This document shows positions 50,384 through 58,793 of a stretch of 64,000 nt of DNA, in pieces; position 1 is the stretch's first letter, and every line of letters starts with the position of its first letter. The stretch comes from Streptomyces spororaveus (lineage in GTDB: Bacteria; Actinomycetota; Actinomycetes; Streptomycetales; Streptomycetaceae), in contig NZ_BNED01000005.1 of assembly GCF_016755875.1 (NCBI RefSeq), positions 124,001 through 188,000 on the forward strand, written 5' to 3'. Under the pieces are notes generated by a model. It ran no database searches and was not told the DNA's origin. It saw only the letters and a program-made list of their open reading frames with translations. A program made the position numbers and the translations under genes.

Positions 50384-51660
50384 CAGTTGGTCCTCCAGAC
50401 GGAGATACGCCAGCGGGAGATCCAACCCCACACCAGACCGGCCAGCAGCCCGGCGAGCGCCAGCACGGCCAGCAGCCACCAGCCCCGCCCGAGGCCGAAG
50501 GCGGCGACGTCGGAGGCCTCGTCGGGGCCGTCCACCAGGTCGATGGTCAGCTCGACGGGCATGCCCGGGGTCGTCTTGACGGAGGCGGGAGCGGAGAAGG
50601 AGTTGCTGACCTGGAGGCAGACGGTCTCCGGTACGGGCTTGGCGTCCGAGTCCAGGCCGTCGATCTCGGCCTTCGGGTAGCGCAGGCCGGTGGAGAGGAC
50701 ATCGGTACGGCCGTCGCCCGCCTCCGAGCCGCGGACGATCTCGCGCCCGTGGACGGTGGTGGCGCGCAGCAGGACGCCGTAGTCGTTGTTGACGGCACGG
50801 TCGGCCCCGATGCTGACCGAGGCGCGCAGTTCCTGGCCCGGCAGGACGTCGACCCGGTACCAGCGGTGTTCACCGAAGGTCTCGCGGTCGCTGTAGAGGC
50901 CGGCCTTCAGCGGCGGGGCGCCCTCGCACTGCTTCGCGCCCTCGGTCGCCACCGGGTTGACGACCGGGTCCGCGGCCCGGTCGACGAGTTGTTTCACCCG
51001 CTTGGAGAGGTCGGCCTTGTGCTGCACCGAGGTGTAGGTACCGCCGGTGGCCTCGGCGATGCAGGTCAGCTGGGCCCGGGTCTTGGCGTCCGGGACCAGG
51101 CCGAGGGTGTCGATGACCAGGTGGATGCCCTTGGCGGCGATGTCGCGCGCCACTTCGCACGGGTCGAGCGGGGCGCAGGTGTCCTCGCCGTCCGTGATGA
51201 GCACGATCCGCTTGGAGCCGTTGCCGCCCTCCAGGTCCTGGGCCGCGCCGAGCAGGGCCGGTCCGATCGGGGTCCAGCCGGTGGGGGCGAGGGTCGCCAC
51301 CGCGGTCTTCGCCTCGGTCCGGTCGAGGGGGCCGACCGCGTAGAGCTGCTTGGTGTCCTTGCAGCCCGTGGCCCGGTCGTCCCCCGGGTAGTCGGCCCCC
51401 AGGGTCCGTATGCCGAGGCGCACCTCGGCCGGGACCGCGTCGATGACCTCGTTGAAGGCCTGCTTGGCCGCGGCCATGCGGGTCTGTCCGTCGATGTCGT
51501 TGGCCCGCATGGAGCCGCTGACGTCGAGGACGAGGTCGACCTTGGGGGGTTCCTTCGCCGTCGGTTCGTCGGCGGCGGTGGCGCTCGCCGGGAAGAGCCC
51601 GACGGCCAGGGCGGCGAGCAGGCCGCACGCCCCGACCGCAAGCCGTTTTCTTGTGATCAT
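50383..51660 (-). CDS. Secreted von Willebrand factor A-domain protein with C-terminal membrane anchor
   Basis: The 425-residue protein has a signal peptide (ending near SATA), then a vWA domain with the metal-ion site Asp46-x-Ser48-x-Ser50 (DVSGSM), ANDIDGQTRM and ITDGEDTC. A second all-beta domain and a C-terminal membrane helix (WWLLAVLALAGLLAGLVWGW) follow. vWA domains bind metal-dependent partners, so this is a likely adhesion or assembly factor. It leads a two-gene operon whose second gene has the same anchor type. Confidence 0.88.
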   Translation of the reverse strand: MITRKRLAVGACGLLAALAVGLFPASATAADEPTAKEPPKVDLVLDVSGSMRANDIDGQTRMAAAKQAFNEVIDAVPAEVRLGIRTLGADYPGDDRATGCKDTKQLYAVGPLDRTEAKTAVATLAPTGWTPIGPALLGAAQDLEGGNGSKRIVLITDGEDTCAPLDPCEVARDIAAKGIHLVIDTLGLVPDAKTRAQLTCIAEATGGTYTSVQHKADLSKRVKQLVDRAADPVVNPVATEGAKQCEGAPPLKAGLYSDRETFGEHRWYRVDVLPGQELRASVSIGADRAVNNDYGVLLRATTVHGREIVRGSEAGDGRTDVLSTGLRYPKAEIDGLDSDAKPVPETVCLQVSNSFSAPASVKTTPGMPVELTIDLVDGPDEASDVAAFGLGRGWWLLAVLALAGLLAGLVWGWISRWRISVWRTN

Positions 51661-51833
51661 CGCCGGATCGTATTGAGGATCGTCCGGCAATCCAAAACGG
51701 GCTCCCGGCCGGGGCTTTCGGGGTGTCCGTGCGGTGTGCGCGGCCTTGCGCCGGCCGTCTGCGGGGTGGTGGGCGGGGCGGACCGGCGGATATCCGGGTG
51801 CATGGGACGCGGCGCCCGTCCTAGGCTGCGGGG

Positions 51834-52199
51834 ATGAGTGCTACCCGTACCTTCCGCATCACCGTCCGCGGCTCTTTCGACGGTCTGACCGACGGCCAGA
51901 GGGCCGAGCTGCTCGCCGCCGCGCCCGAGCACGACCTGCTGCGCGCGGAGTTCACCGCCGAGGGGCATCTGTCGTACGACGTCTCGGCCCGCCCCTTCTT
52001 CACCTTCCGCTTCGTGGACACGGGTGAGGCCGAGGAGGACATCCTGGACGCGACGGCCCGTGCGGAGCTGGCGGCGGAGAGCTGGTTGGTCGAGCGCGGG
52101 TACGGCTTCAAGCAGCTGAAGTCGCAGGCCCAGGACATGTCGCTGGCGCCGCTGGGCAAGCGGCAGCGCCGGGAGGCCGCCGCGGGCACCGGCGCCTGA
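51834..52199 (+). CDS. DUF6204 family protein
   Basis: The 121-residue protein opens TRTFRITVRGSFDGLTDGQRAELLA and continues with HLSYDVSARPFFTFRF, the sequence type I associate with DUF6204, an actinobacterial family without known function. TAGGCT at 51822-51827 puts a transcription start exactly on the ATG, so the message should be leaderless. It converges with the monooxygenase gene, with only 4 bases between stops. Confidence 0.8.
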   Translation: MSATRTFRITVRGSFDGLTDGQRAELLAAAPEHDLLRAEFTAEGHLSYDVSARPFFTFRFVDTGEAEEDILDATARAELAAESWLVERGYGFKQLKSQAQDMSLAPLGKRQRREAAAGTGA

Positions 52200-52203
52200 C
52201 GGA

Positions 52204-53907
52204 TCAGTCCCGGGTGTGCGCGGGGGCATCCGGGGCGAAGACGGCGGCCAGATGGGCGGCCAGCGGTCCGGGGGCGGGCGGGGCGAGCGGGAACCGGGCG
52301 CCGAGGTATCCGTCCGGGCGGATCACGAAGGCCGTGGGCTCCTCGGCCGCGTAGAGGCGGGCGAACTCGCCCCGGGTGTCGGCGTAGACCGGCAGCACAG
52401 TGCCGTCCGCCTCGGCCATGGCGCCCGCATCGGTACCGGCGTCGTTGCCGTTGCCGGCATCCGCCGCGCGGACCACGCAGACGTCCATCCGGCCGCCCGA
52501 GGACTCCCGGGCCGTCCGTACGAGTTCGTCGAGGCCCGAACCGGAGCCGAACCCGGCCCCGTACAGCAGCAGTACGTGGTCCCGCTCGCGCAGGACGTCG
52601 TACAGGCGCATCGGGTAGGTGTGGACGGACCCGGTGAGGCCCGTGCAGTCGGGTGCCCGGTCGCCGGGGCGGGGGCCACGGCCCTCGCCGGCCTGGGCCA
52701 CGGCCGGGCTTCCCCGGTAGCCGACGAGGAGCTGGGCTTCGCGCATCATCAGCGTCGCCGGGTCGTCGGGGTCGTTCTCCATTCCCTCGACGGCGTGCCG
52801 CACGGTCCGGCCGACGACTTCCTCGCCGACGGGCCGGCGCTCGGCGTCGTAGCCGGCGAGCAGTCCGGGGTGGGCCGCGCCCTCGCAGGCCAGTGCGAGC
52901 TTCCAGGCCAGGTTCCAGGCGTCCTGGATACCGGTGTTCATGCCCTGGGCGCCGGTCGGGGGGTGGATGTGGGCCGCGTCCCCGGCGACGAAGACCCTGC
53001 CGTCGCCGTAGCGGTCCACGATCCGGTGGCTGATGCGGAACACGGAGGTCCAGCGGATGTCGAAGGCGGTGGTCGGCTTCGGTGAGAGCCGGTCCAGGAC
53101 GGTCTGGATGTCGGCCAGGCCCGGGCCCCGGCCGTTCTGCAGGCCGTGGGCGACGCCGTCGGCGGCGGCCGTGTCCTGCTGTGCGGTGGAGAGTTCGGGC
53201 GGCACCATCATCGACATCCGGTACCGGCCCCGCCCGGGCAGCGGAATGCAGACGAGCACGTCGTCGACCGCCCCGTCACCGTCGCGGTGCATGGAGCGCA
53301 CGGTGTACTCGTGCGGCAGGTCCCAGTCGACGCGTACGTCGGCGAGCATGTACTCCTCCGCGAAGGCCCCGCCCTCGAAGGTGAGGCCGAGTCCCTTGCG
53401 GACGATGCTGTGGGCGCCGTCGCAGCCCACCAGGAAGCGGGTCCGCAGCTCTTCCTCCGCCCCGGACGAGCCGTGCAGCCGGCAGGTCACGCCGTCGGCG
53501 TCCTGGCTGAACGACACCAGCTCGGTGCCGCGTTCGACGGCCGTTCCGAAGCGGCCCAGGAACTCGTCCAGGATGCGCTCGGTCTCGTACTGCGGCAGCG
53601 CCGCGAATCCGTAGGGCACGTCGGGCGGGACGGAGAGCTCGGTACGGGGCTGCTCGGCGCCGTTGACGTAGAGGAACTGCCCCCGCATCGGGACGGCCGC
53701 CTCCAGTGCGGTGCGGGCCAGCCCCATGCGGTCCCAGACCTCGAAGGTGCGCGGCTGGATGCCCACGGCCTTCGCGAACGGCAGCCTGGCGGGCAGCCGG
53801 TCGACGATCCGGCAGGAGACACCGCGCCGGCGCAGCTCCACCGCGGCGGTCAGGCCGACCGGGCCCGCGCCGACGACCAGGACGTCGGTCGGGTGGGTGT
53901 GCGCCAT
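52204..53907 (-). CDS. FAD-dependent aromatic monooxygenase (PheA/TfdB type)
   Basis: The 567-residue flavoprotein has DVLVVGAGPVGLTAAVELRRRG (FAD GxGxxG), VGCDGAHSIVRKGLG (DG motif) and VFVAGDAAHIHPPTGAQGMNTGIQDAWNLAWKL (GD motif). The C-terminal 150 residues form the thioredoxin-like domain typical of phenol and polyketide hydroxylases. It should hydroxylate an aromatic ring using NAD(P)H. No polyketide genes adjoin; the Ohr gene on the same strand is 76 bases upstream. Confidence 0.92.
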   Translation of the reverse strand: MAHTHPTDVLVVGAGPVGLTAAVELRRRGVSCRIVDRLPARLPFAKAVGIQPRTFEVWDRMGLARTALEAAVPMRGQFLYVNGAEQPRTELSVPPDVPYGFAALPQYETERILDEFLGRFGTAVERGTELVSFSQDADGVTCRLHGSSGAEEELRTRFLVGCDGAHSIVRKGLGLTFEGGAFAEEYMLADVRVDWDLPHEYTVRSMHRDGDGAVDDVLVCIPLPGRGRYRMSMMVPPELSTAQQDTAAADGVAHGLQNGRGPGLADIQTVLDRLSPKPTTAFDIRWTSVFRISHRIVDRYGDGRVFVAGDAAHIHPPTGAQGMNTGIQDAWNLAWKLALACEGAAHPGLLAGYDAERRPVGEEVVGRTVRHAVEGMENDPDDPATLMMREAQLLVGYRGSPAVAQAGEGRGPRPGDRAPDCTGLTGSVHTYPMRLYDVLRERDHVLLLYGAGFGSGSGLDELVRTARESSGGRMDVCVVRAADAGNGNDAGTDAGAMAEADGTVLPVYADTRGEFARLYAAEEPTAFVIRPDGYLGARFPLAPPAPGPLAAHLAAVFAPDAPAHTRD

Positions 53908-53983
53908 GGGCGCCTCCTGGCGTGCGGCCCCCGGAGGAGTGGATGCTCCTCCATGGTGGCCGCCCGCCCGGTGTCCGGCATCC

Positions 53984-54394
53984 TTACTCGATCACGAGGT
54001 CCACGTCGATGTTGCCGCGGGTGGCGCGGGAGTACGGGCAGACCTCGTGGGCCTGCTTGACCAGCAGGGCGCCCGTCTCGCCGGCCAGGGACTCCGGGAG
54101 CTCGACGCGCAGGGTGACGCCGAGGCCGAAGCCGGCGCCGTCCTTGCCGATGGAGACCTCGGCGGTGACCGAGACCTCGCTGGTGTCGGCCTTGGCCTGG
54201 CGGCCGACCAGGCCGAGGGCGCTGGCGAAGCAGGCCGCGTAGCCGGCCGCGAAGAGCTGCTCGGGGTTGGTGCCCTGCCCGTTGCCGCCGAGCGCCGGGG
54301 GCATCGCGAGGGCGAGGTCGAGCTGGCCGTCGGAGCTGACGGTGCGGCCCTCGCGGCCGTTGGCGGTGGCGACAGCGGTGTAGAGCGCGTCCAT
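53984..54394 (-). CDS. ohr: Organic hydroperoxide resistance protein (Ohr)
   Basis: The 136-residue OsmC-fold enzyme has Cys55 (AAGYAACFASAL) and Cys119 (HEVCPYSRAT), the catalytic pair that reduces organic hydroperoxides with lipoyl thiols. The length and N-terminus (MDALYTAVATANGREGRTVSS) are those of Ohr rather than OsmC. It diverges from OhrR across a 127-base region with operator-like repeats. Confidence 0.95.
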   Translation of the reverse strand: MDALYTAVATANGREGRTVSSDGQLDLALAMPPALGGNGQGTNPEQLFAAGYAACFASALGLVGRQAKADTSEVSVTAEVSIGKDGAGFGLGVTLRVELPESLAGETGALLVKQAHEVCPYSRATRGNIDVDLVIE

Positions 54395-54461
54395 GAGAGG
54401 TCCTCTCGCAGAAATGAACCGTGGTGGCGGCCGGTGTCGACCGCGCTCCACTACTAGAGCA

Positions 54462-54488
54462 CACAATTCAGTTGTGCACAATTCAATG
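54462..54488. promoter_or_regulatory. OhrR operator candidates
   Basis: CACAATTCAGTTGTG (54462-54476) is an inverted repeat, followed at once by CACAATTCAATG, a direct half-copy. The AT-rich core differs sharply from its surroundings. Position between ohr and ohrR fits binding of the OhrR dimer. Confidence 0.75.
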
Positions 54489-54521
54489 CCTCGCAAGTCC
54501 ACTCCGGGTACACTGGGCGTC

Positions 54522-55007
54522 ATGACCGAGCAGCCCACCGCGACCCACGCCGACCAGGACTTCCTGCGCCTCGACGGCCAGATCTGCTTCGCGCTGAACG
54601 CGGCGAGCCGTGCTTTCGGCGGCCTCTACCGCGTCGTCCTCAAGGACCTGGGGCTCACCTACCCCCAGTACCTGGTGATGCTGGTGCTCTGGGAACACGG
54701 CGAGATGCCGGTCAAGGAGATCGGGCAGCACCTGCGACTGGACTCCGGAACCCTGTCCCCGCTGCTCAAACGGCTGGAGGCGGCCGGACTGGTGCGCCGC
54801 GAGCGCAGCACCGAGGACGAGCGTTCCGTGCACGCCCACCTCACCGAGGAGGGCGCCGCGCTGCGCGTCCGCGCGGTGGAGGTGCCCCGGCGGATCGCGG
54901 CCGCGACGGGCTTCGAGCTCACCGAGGTCCTCGACCTCCAGGCCCGCCTGAACCGCCTCACCGCCGCCCTCGACGCCGCCGTGCCCCGGGAGGCCGGAGA
55001 GGCGTAG
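54522..55007 (+). CDS. ohrR: OhrR, MarR-family hydroperoxide sensor
   Basis: The 161-residue MarR-type repressor has the sensing Cys22 in GQICFALNAASRA, which is oxidised by organic peroxides, and the winged helix MPVKEIGQHLRLDSGTLSPLLKRLEAAGLV. It represses ohr until oxidised. TACACT at 54509-54514 lies 7 bases before the ATG, so the message is nearly leaderless. Operator repeats lie just upstream. Confidence 0.93.
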   Translation: MTEQPTATHADQDFLRLDGQICFALNAASRAFGGLYRVVLKDLGLTYPQYLVMLVLWEHGEMPVKEIGQHLRLDSGTLSPLLKRLEAAGLVRRERSTEDERSVHAHLTEEGAALRVRAVEVPRRIAAATGFELTEVLDLQARLNRLTAALDAAVPREAGEA

Positions 55008-55070
55008 CCGCCTCCCGCACCGGACACTGGACCGGGTGACGGTGGAGGGGCGGCGGGCAGGAGGTGCGCG

Positions 55071-56105
55071 ATGGACCCGGTTGCGGCGCTGGACCGGATC
55101 GCCTTCCTGCTGGAACGCGCCCAGGCCCCCACCTATCGGGTACGGGCCTTCCGCTCCGCGGCGGCCGTCGTCACCCGGATGGGCGAGGGCGAGGTGGCCG
55201 AGCGGGTCGCGGCCGGTTCCCTGGAGGCCGTGAAGGGCCTCGGCCCCAAGACGGCCCAGGTCGTGCGGGAAGCGCTGGGCGGGGCCGTCCCGGCCTATCT
55301 GCAGGCGCTGGAGGACGAGATCGCCGCGCTCCCCGAGGGCCCGCCGGCCACGCCCGCCGCCACCGCCCTGCGGGCGGCCCTGCGCGGGGACTGCCACGTG
55401 CACTCGGACTGGTCCGACGGTGGCAGCCCGATCGAGGCGATGGGCCGGGCCGCGGCCTCGCTGGGCCACGAGTGGGCCGTACTGACCGACCACTCGCCCC
55501 GGCTGACCGTCGCCCGCGGGCTCTCCCCGGAGCGGTTGCGCGAGCAGCTCCGGGTGGTGGCCGAGCTCAACGAGACCTGGGCCCCCTTCCGGCTGCTGAC
55601 CGGGATCGAGTGCGACATCCTCGACGACGGGGCCCTGGACCAGGAACCGGAGCTGCTGGAACAGCTCGACCTGGTGGTCGCCTCCGTGCACTCGAAACTG
55701 CGGATGGACTCGCCGGCGATGACGCGACGGCTGCTGGCGGCCGTACGCAACCCGCTGATGGACGTCCTGGGCCACTGCACGGGGCGGCTGGTCACCGGCC
55801 GGACCCGGCCGCAGTCGCAGTTCGACGCCGAGGCGGTCTTCGCGGCCTGCGCGGAGAGCGGCACCGCCGTGGAGATCAACAGCCGGCCCGAGCGGCTGGA
55901 CCCGCCGCGGCGGCTGCTGCGCCTCGCCGTGGCGGCCGGCACCTTCTTCGCGATCGACACGGACGCGCACGCCCCGGGCCAGCTGGACTGGCAGATCGTC
56001 GGCTGCGAAAGAGCCGTGGAGTGCGGGGTCCCGGCCGGGCGCGTGATCAACACCTGGCCGGCGGACACGGTCCTGGCCTGGACCCGCACCCGGGAGATGC
56101 CCTGA
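55071..56105 (+). CDS. Helix-hairpin-helix plus PHP-domain protein (Pol X-like, without polymerase)
   Basis: The 344-residue protein begins with a DNA polymerase X-type HhH region (IAFLLERAQAPTYRVRAFRSAA... LKGLGPKTAQVV-type block). A PHP phosphoesterase domain follows, with HVHSDWSDGG, LTDHSPRLTVARGL and a distal TDAHAPGQLDW. The polymerase palm of bacterial PolX is absent. This arrangement suggests a stand-alone metal-dependent nuclease or phosphatase acting on DNA ends. AGGAGGTG precedes the ATG. Confidence 0.88.
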   Translation: MDPVAALDRIAFLLERAQAPTYRVRAFRSAAAVVTRMGEGEVAERVAAGSLEAVKGLGPKTAQVVREALGGAVPAYLQALEDEIAALPEGPPATPAATALRAALRGDCHVHSDWSDGGSPIEAMGRAAASLGHEWAVLTDHSPRLTVARGLSPERLREQLRVVAELNETWAPFRLLTGIECDILDDGALDQEPELLEQLDLVVASVHSKLRMDSPAMTRRLLAAVRNPLMDVLGHCTGRLVTGRTRPQSQFDAEAVFAACAESGTAVEINSRPERLDPPRRLLRLAVAAGTFFAIDTDAHAPGQLDWQIVGCERAVECGVPAGRVINTWPADTVLAWTRTREMP

Positions 56106-56162
56106 AGCCCGTCCCGGCGCCGGCCTCGTGTCGCGGGTACCGCGTCCGCGGGGCCTCGCGGC

Positions 56163-57035
56163 TCAGGGGCGGAGCTCGACGACCAGCAGGATCACATCGG
56201 CTCCGGCCACCGCCATCGTGGCCAGGAACGGGAGCCTTCCGGCGGGCCGGCGGGCCGCGAGGAGCAGCGCCGCCGCGGTCGCCGCGAGCAGCAACCAGCC
56301 GTACGCCGTCACCCGCCCCGGTGGTCCCACGACCAGGGTGGCGGTCGAGCCGAGGACGAGCAGCCCGGCCAGCGCGGCCGAGACGGGCCGGCCGAGCCGC
56401 TGCGGCAGCCCGGTCACGCCGGTGGCCAGGTCGTCCTCGATGTCGGGCAGTACGTTGGCGAAATGCGCGCCCGCACCGAGGAGGGCCGCGGCGGCCGTGA
56501 GCCACGGGGGTGGCCAGGGGGCGCCGGGCAGGCCCAGGGTGACGAAGGCGGGCAGCAGGCCGAACGCCAGGGCGTACGGGATCCAGGAGGCGGCCGTGCG
56601 CTTCAGCCTCAGGTTGTAGGCCCAGGCGGCCGCCACGCCGACGAGGTGCGCGGCCCCGGCGAACGGTCCGCAGGCGAGGGACAGCGGCACGCACAACAGC
56701 AGCGCCACGGCCGCGGCCCCGGTCACGGCCGCGGGCGACACCGTACCGGCGGCGAGCGGTTTGTCCTGCCGGCCCGTGGCCAGGTCGCGCCGCAGGTCGG
56801 CCCGGTCGTTGCACCAGCCGACCGACAACTGTCCGGCGGCCACCGCGCCCACGGTGACGGCCGCCCGCGCCGGAGCCTGCCCCGCGGCCGCCGTCAGGGC
56901 CGCGGCGAAGACGGTCACGGCGGCCGCGGGCAGCGGGTGGCACGCGCCGGCCAGGCCGCGTACGGCGGCGGCGCCGGACGCCGCGCTCCCGGTGGCTCGG
57001 GCGTTGTCGTGGATCTGCGTGGTTCGTGCGGGCAC
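56163..57035 (-). CDS. UbiA-family prenyltransferase
   Basis: The 290-residue protein has about eight to nine membrane helices and both Asp-rich motifs: Asn76-Asp-x2-Asp80-x3-Asp84 (NDRADLRRD) and, later, LPDIEDD. These bind the prenyl diphosphate through Mg2+. UbiA enzymes attach prenyl chains to aromatic or lipid acceptors. It diverges across 76 bases from a phenolic-lipid type III PKS operon, so the acceptor may be the alkylresorcinol product. The start is GTG. Confidence 0.9.
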   Translation of the reverse strand: MPARTTQIHDNARATGSAASGAAAVRGLAGACHPLPAAAVTVFAAALTAAAGQAPARAAVTVGAVAAGQLSVGWCNDRADLRRDLATGRQDKPLAAGTVSPAAVTGAAAVALLLCVPLSLACGPFAGAAHLVGVAAAWAYNLRLKRTAASWIPYALAFGLLPAFVTLGLPGAPWPPPWLTAAAALLGAGAHFANVLPDIEDDLATGVTGLPQRLGRPVSAALAGLLVLGSTATLVVGPPGRVTAYGWLLLAATAAALLLAARRPAGRLPFLATMAVAGADVILLVVELRP

Positions 57036-57111
57036 GGCGACACGCTATGCGGCGCCGCGCCCGGTTCGCCTGATTCATTACGATGTGTCAGTTGTTTTCT
57101 ATGGTGAACGA

Positions 57112-58173
57112 ATGACACGTGTTCTCGCAGTGCGCAGCGTGTTCCCACCTCATCACCACCCCCAGTCCGAGATCGCGGAGGCGCTGGCCCGCTTCCTGCC
57201 ACCGGGCTCCGACGCCACCCTGCTGCGCCGCATCCACGGCTCGGTGCGGGTGGACGGCCGACATCTCGCGCTGCCGCTGGAGCGGTACGGCCCGGGGAAC
57301 GACTTCGGCGCGACGAACGCCCTCTTCATCGAGACGGCTCTGGAGCTCGGTGCCCGGGCCCTCGAACTCGCCCTCGGAGACGCCGGACTGGCGGCCGACG
57401 AGGTCGATCTGGTCATGTCGACCACGGTGACCGGGCTCGCGACGCCCTCGCTGGAGGCCCGCCTCGCCACCCGCGCGGGCCTGCGTCCCGACGTACGGCG
57501 CGTACCGCTCTTCGGCCTGGGCTGCGCGGCCGGCGCCGCCGGAGTGGGCCATGTCCACGACCATCTGACGGGCCGTTCCGGCCACGCGGCCCTGCTGCTG
57601 TCCACCGAGCTCTGCTCGCTCACCCTCCAGTCCACCGACGCCTCGATGGCGAACCTGGTGGCCGGGGCCCTCTTCGGCGACGGCGCGGGCGCCTTGGTGG
57701 CGGTGGGTCGCGACCATCCCCTGCACGCCACCGGCGCCGGGCCCGAGGTGGTGGCCGCCCGCAGCCGCCTGTACCCGGGCACCGAGCACCTCCTCGGCTG
57801 GGACATCGGCCACTGGGGGATGCGCATGGTGCTCGGCCGCGAACTCCCCGACCTGGTCAGGCTGCACGTGGCCGAGGAGGTCGAGTCCTTCCTCGCCGCG
57901 CACGACCTCAAGCCCGCGGACGTCGACGCCTGGATCTGCCATCCCGGCGGCCCGAAGATCCTCGACACGCTCTCGGACGCCCTCGCACTGCCTGAGTCGG
58001 CCTTCGCCGCGAGCCGGCGCTCGCTCGCGGCCGTGGGCAACCTCTCCTCCGCCTCGGTCCTGCACATCCTGGACGGCGTCCAGAGCGCGGGCCCGCCCCC
58101 GCCCGGATCGGTCGGGCTGATGCTCGGCTTCGGCCCGGGCTTCGCCTCCGAACTCGTCCTCCTGCGCTGGTGA
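57112..58173 (+). CDS. Type III polyketide synthase, alkylresorcinol-type
   Basis: The 353-residue chalcone-synthase-like enzyme has the triad Cys138 (GLGCAAGAAG), His277 (ICHPGG) and Asn310 (GNLSSAS). It is most like SrsA and related enzymes that load long-chain acyl units and fold a tetraketide into alkylresorcinols. The order PKS, ICMT-like methyltransferase, FAD oxidase matches the S. griseus srsABC operon for methylated phenolic lipids. TATGGT at 57100-57105 puts the transcription start exactly on the ATG. Confidence 0.92.
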   Translation: MTRVLAVRSVFPPHHHPQSEIAEALARFLPPGSDATLLRRIHGSVRVDGRHLALPLERYGPGNDFGATNALFIETALELGARALELALGDAGLAADEVDLVMSTTVTGLATPSLEARLATRAGLRPDVRRVPLFGLGCAAGAAGVGHVHDHLTGRSGHAALLLSTELCSLTLQSTDASMANLVAGALFGDGAGALVAVGRDHPLHATGAGPEVVAARSRLYPGTEHLLGWDIGHWGMRMVLGRELPDLVRLHVAEEVESFLAAHDLKPADVDAWICHPGGPKILDTLSDALALPESAFAASRRSLAAVGNLSSASVLHILDGVQSAGPPPPGSVGLMLGFGPGFASELVLLRW

Positions 58174-58793
58174 CCCCGATGATCCCGTTCCCCGCCGTGA
58201 CCTCCTCCGCCGCCGCTTCCGCCTCGGCCTCCCCCGCACTGACCCCGTACCTGGTGCTCATCGGCCTCGTCGCCGCCGAGCGGCTCGCCGAACTGATCAC
58301 GGCCCGCCGCCACACCGCGTGGAGCCTGGCCCGCGGCGGCCGCGAGTACGGCCGCGGCCACTACCCGGCCATGGTCGCCCTGCACACCGCGCTGCTCGTG
58401 GGCTGCGTGGTGGAACCCTGGGCGGCCGGGCGGCCGTTCGTCCCCCTGCTCGGCTGGTCGGCCCTCGCCGTCGCCCTGGCCGCCCAGGGCCTTCGCTGGT
58501 GGTGCATCGCCACGCTCGGGAAGCGCTGGAACACCCGGGTGCTCGTCGTGCCCGGACTGCCGCTGGTGGAGGCGGGACCGTACCGGCTGCTGCGCCACCC
58601 GAACTACGTGGCGGTGGTCGCGGAGGGAATCGCGCTGCCGCTGGTGCACAGCGCGTGGATGACGGCGCTCGGCTTCACCGTGCTCAATCTGATGCTGCTG
58701 CGGGTGCGGATCGGCTGCGAGGACGCCGCCCTCACCGACGGCGGCCGGCTGCGGGCCCCCGCCTCCGTCCATTCGGCCGGCGCCGCCTCGTGA
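58170..58793 (+). CDS. Isoprenylcysteine carboxyl-methyltransferase-like enzyme (phenolic-lipid O-methyltransferase)
   Basis: The 207-residue membrane protein has about four helices and the ICMT end motif VVPGLPLVEAGPYRLLRHPNYVAVVAEG, where RHPNY binds SAM. In the srs-type operon the homologue (SrsB) methylates the phenolic hydroxyl of the alkylresorcinol. Its GTG overlaps the PKS stop (GTGA), so the two are coupled. ATG 58179 is an alternative start. Confidence 0.9.
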   Translation: MTPMIPFPAVTSSAAASASASPALTPYLVLIGLVAAERLAELITARRHTAWSLARGGREYGRGHYPAMVALHTALLVGCVVEPWAAGRPFVPLLGWSALAVALAAQGLRWWCIATLGKRWNTRVLVVPGLPLVEAGPYRLLRHPNYVAVVAEGIALPLVHSAWMTALGFTVLNLMLLRVRIGCEDAALTDGGRLRAPASVHSAGAAS

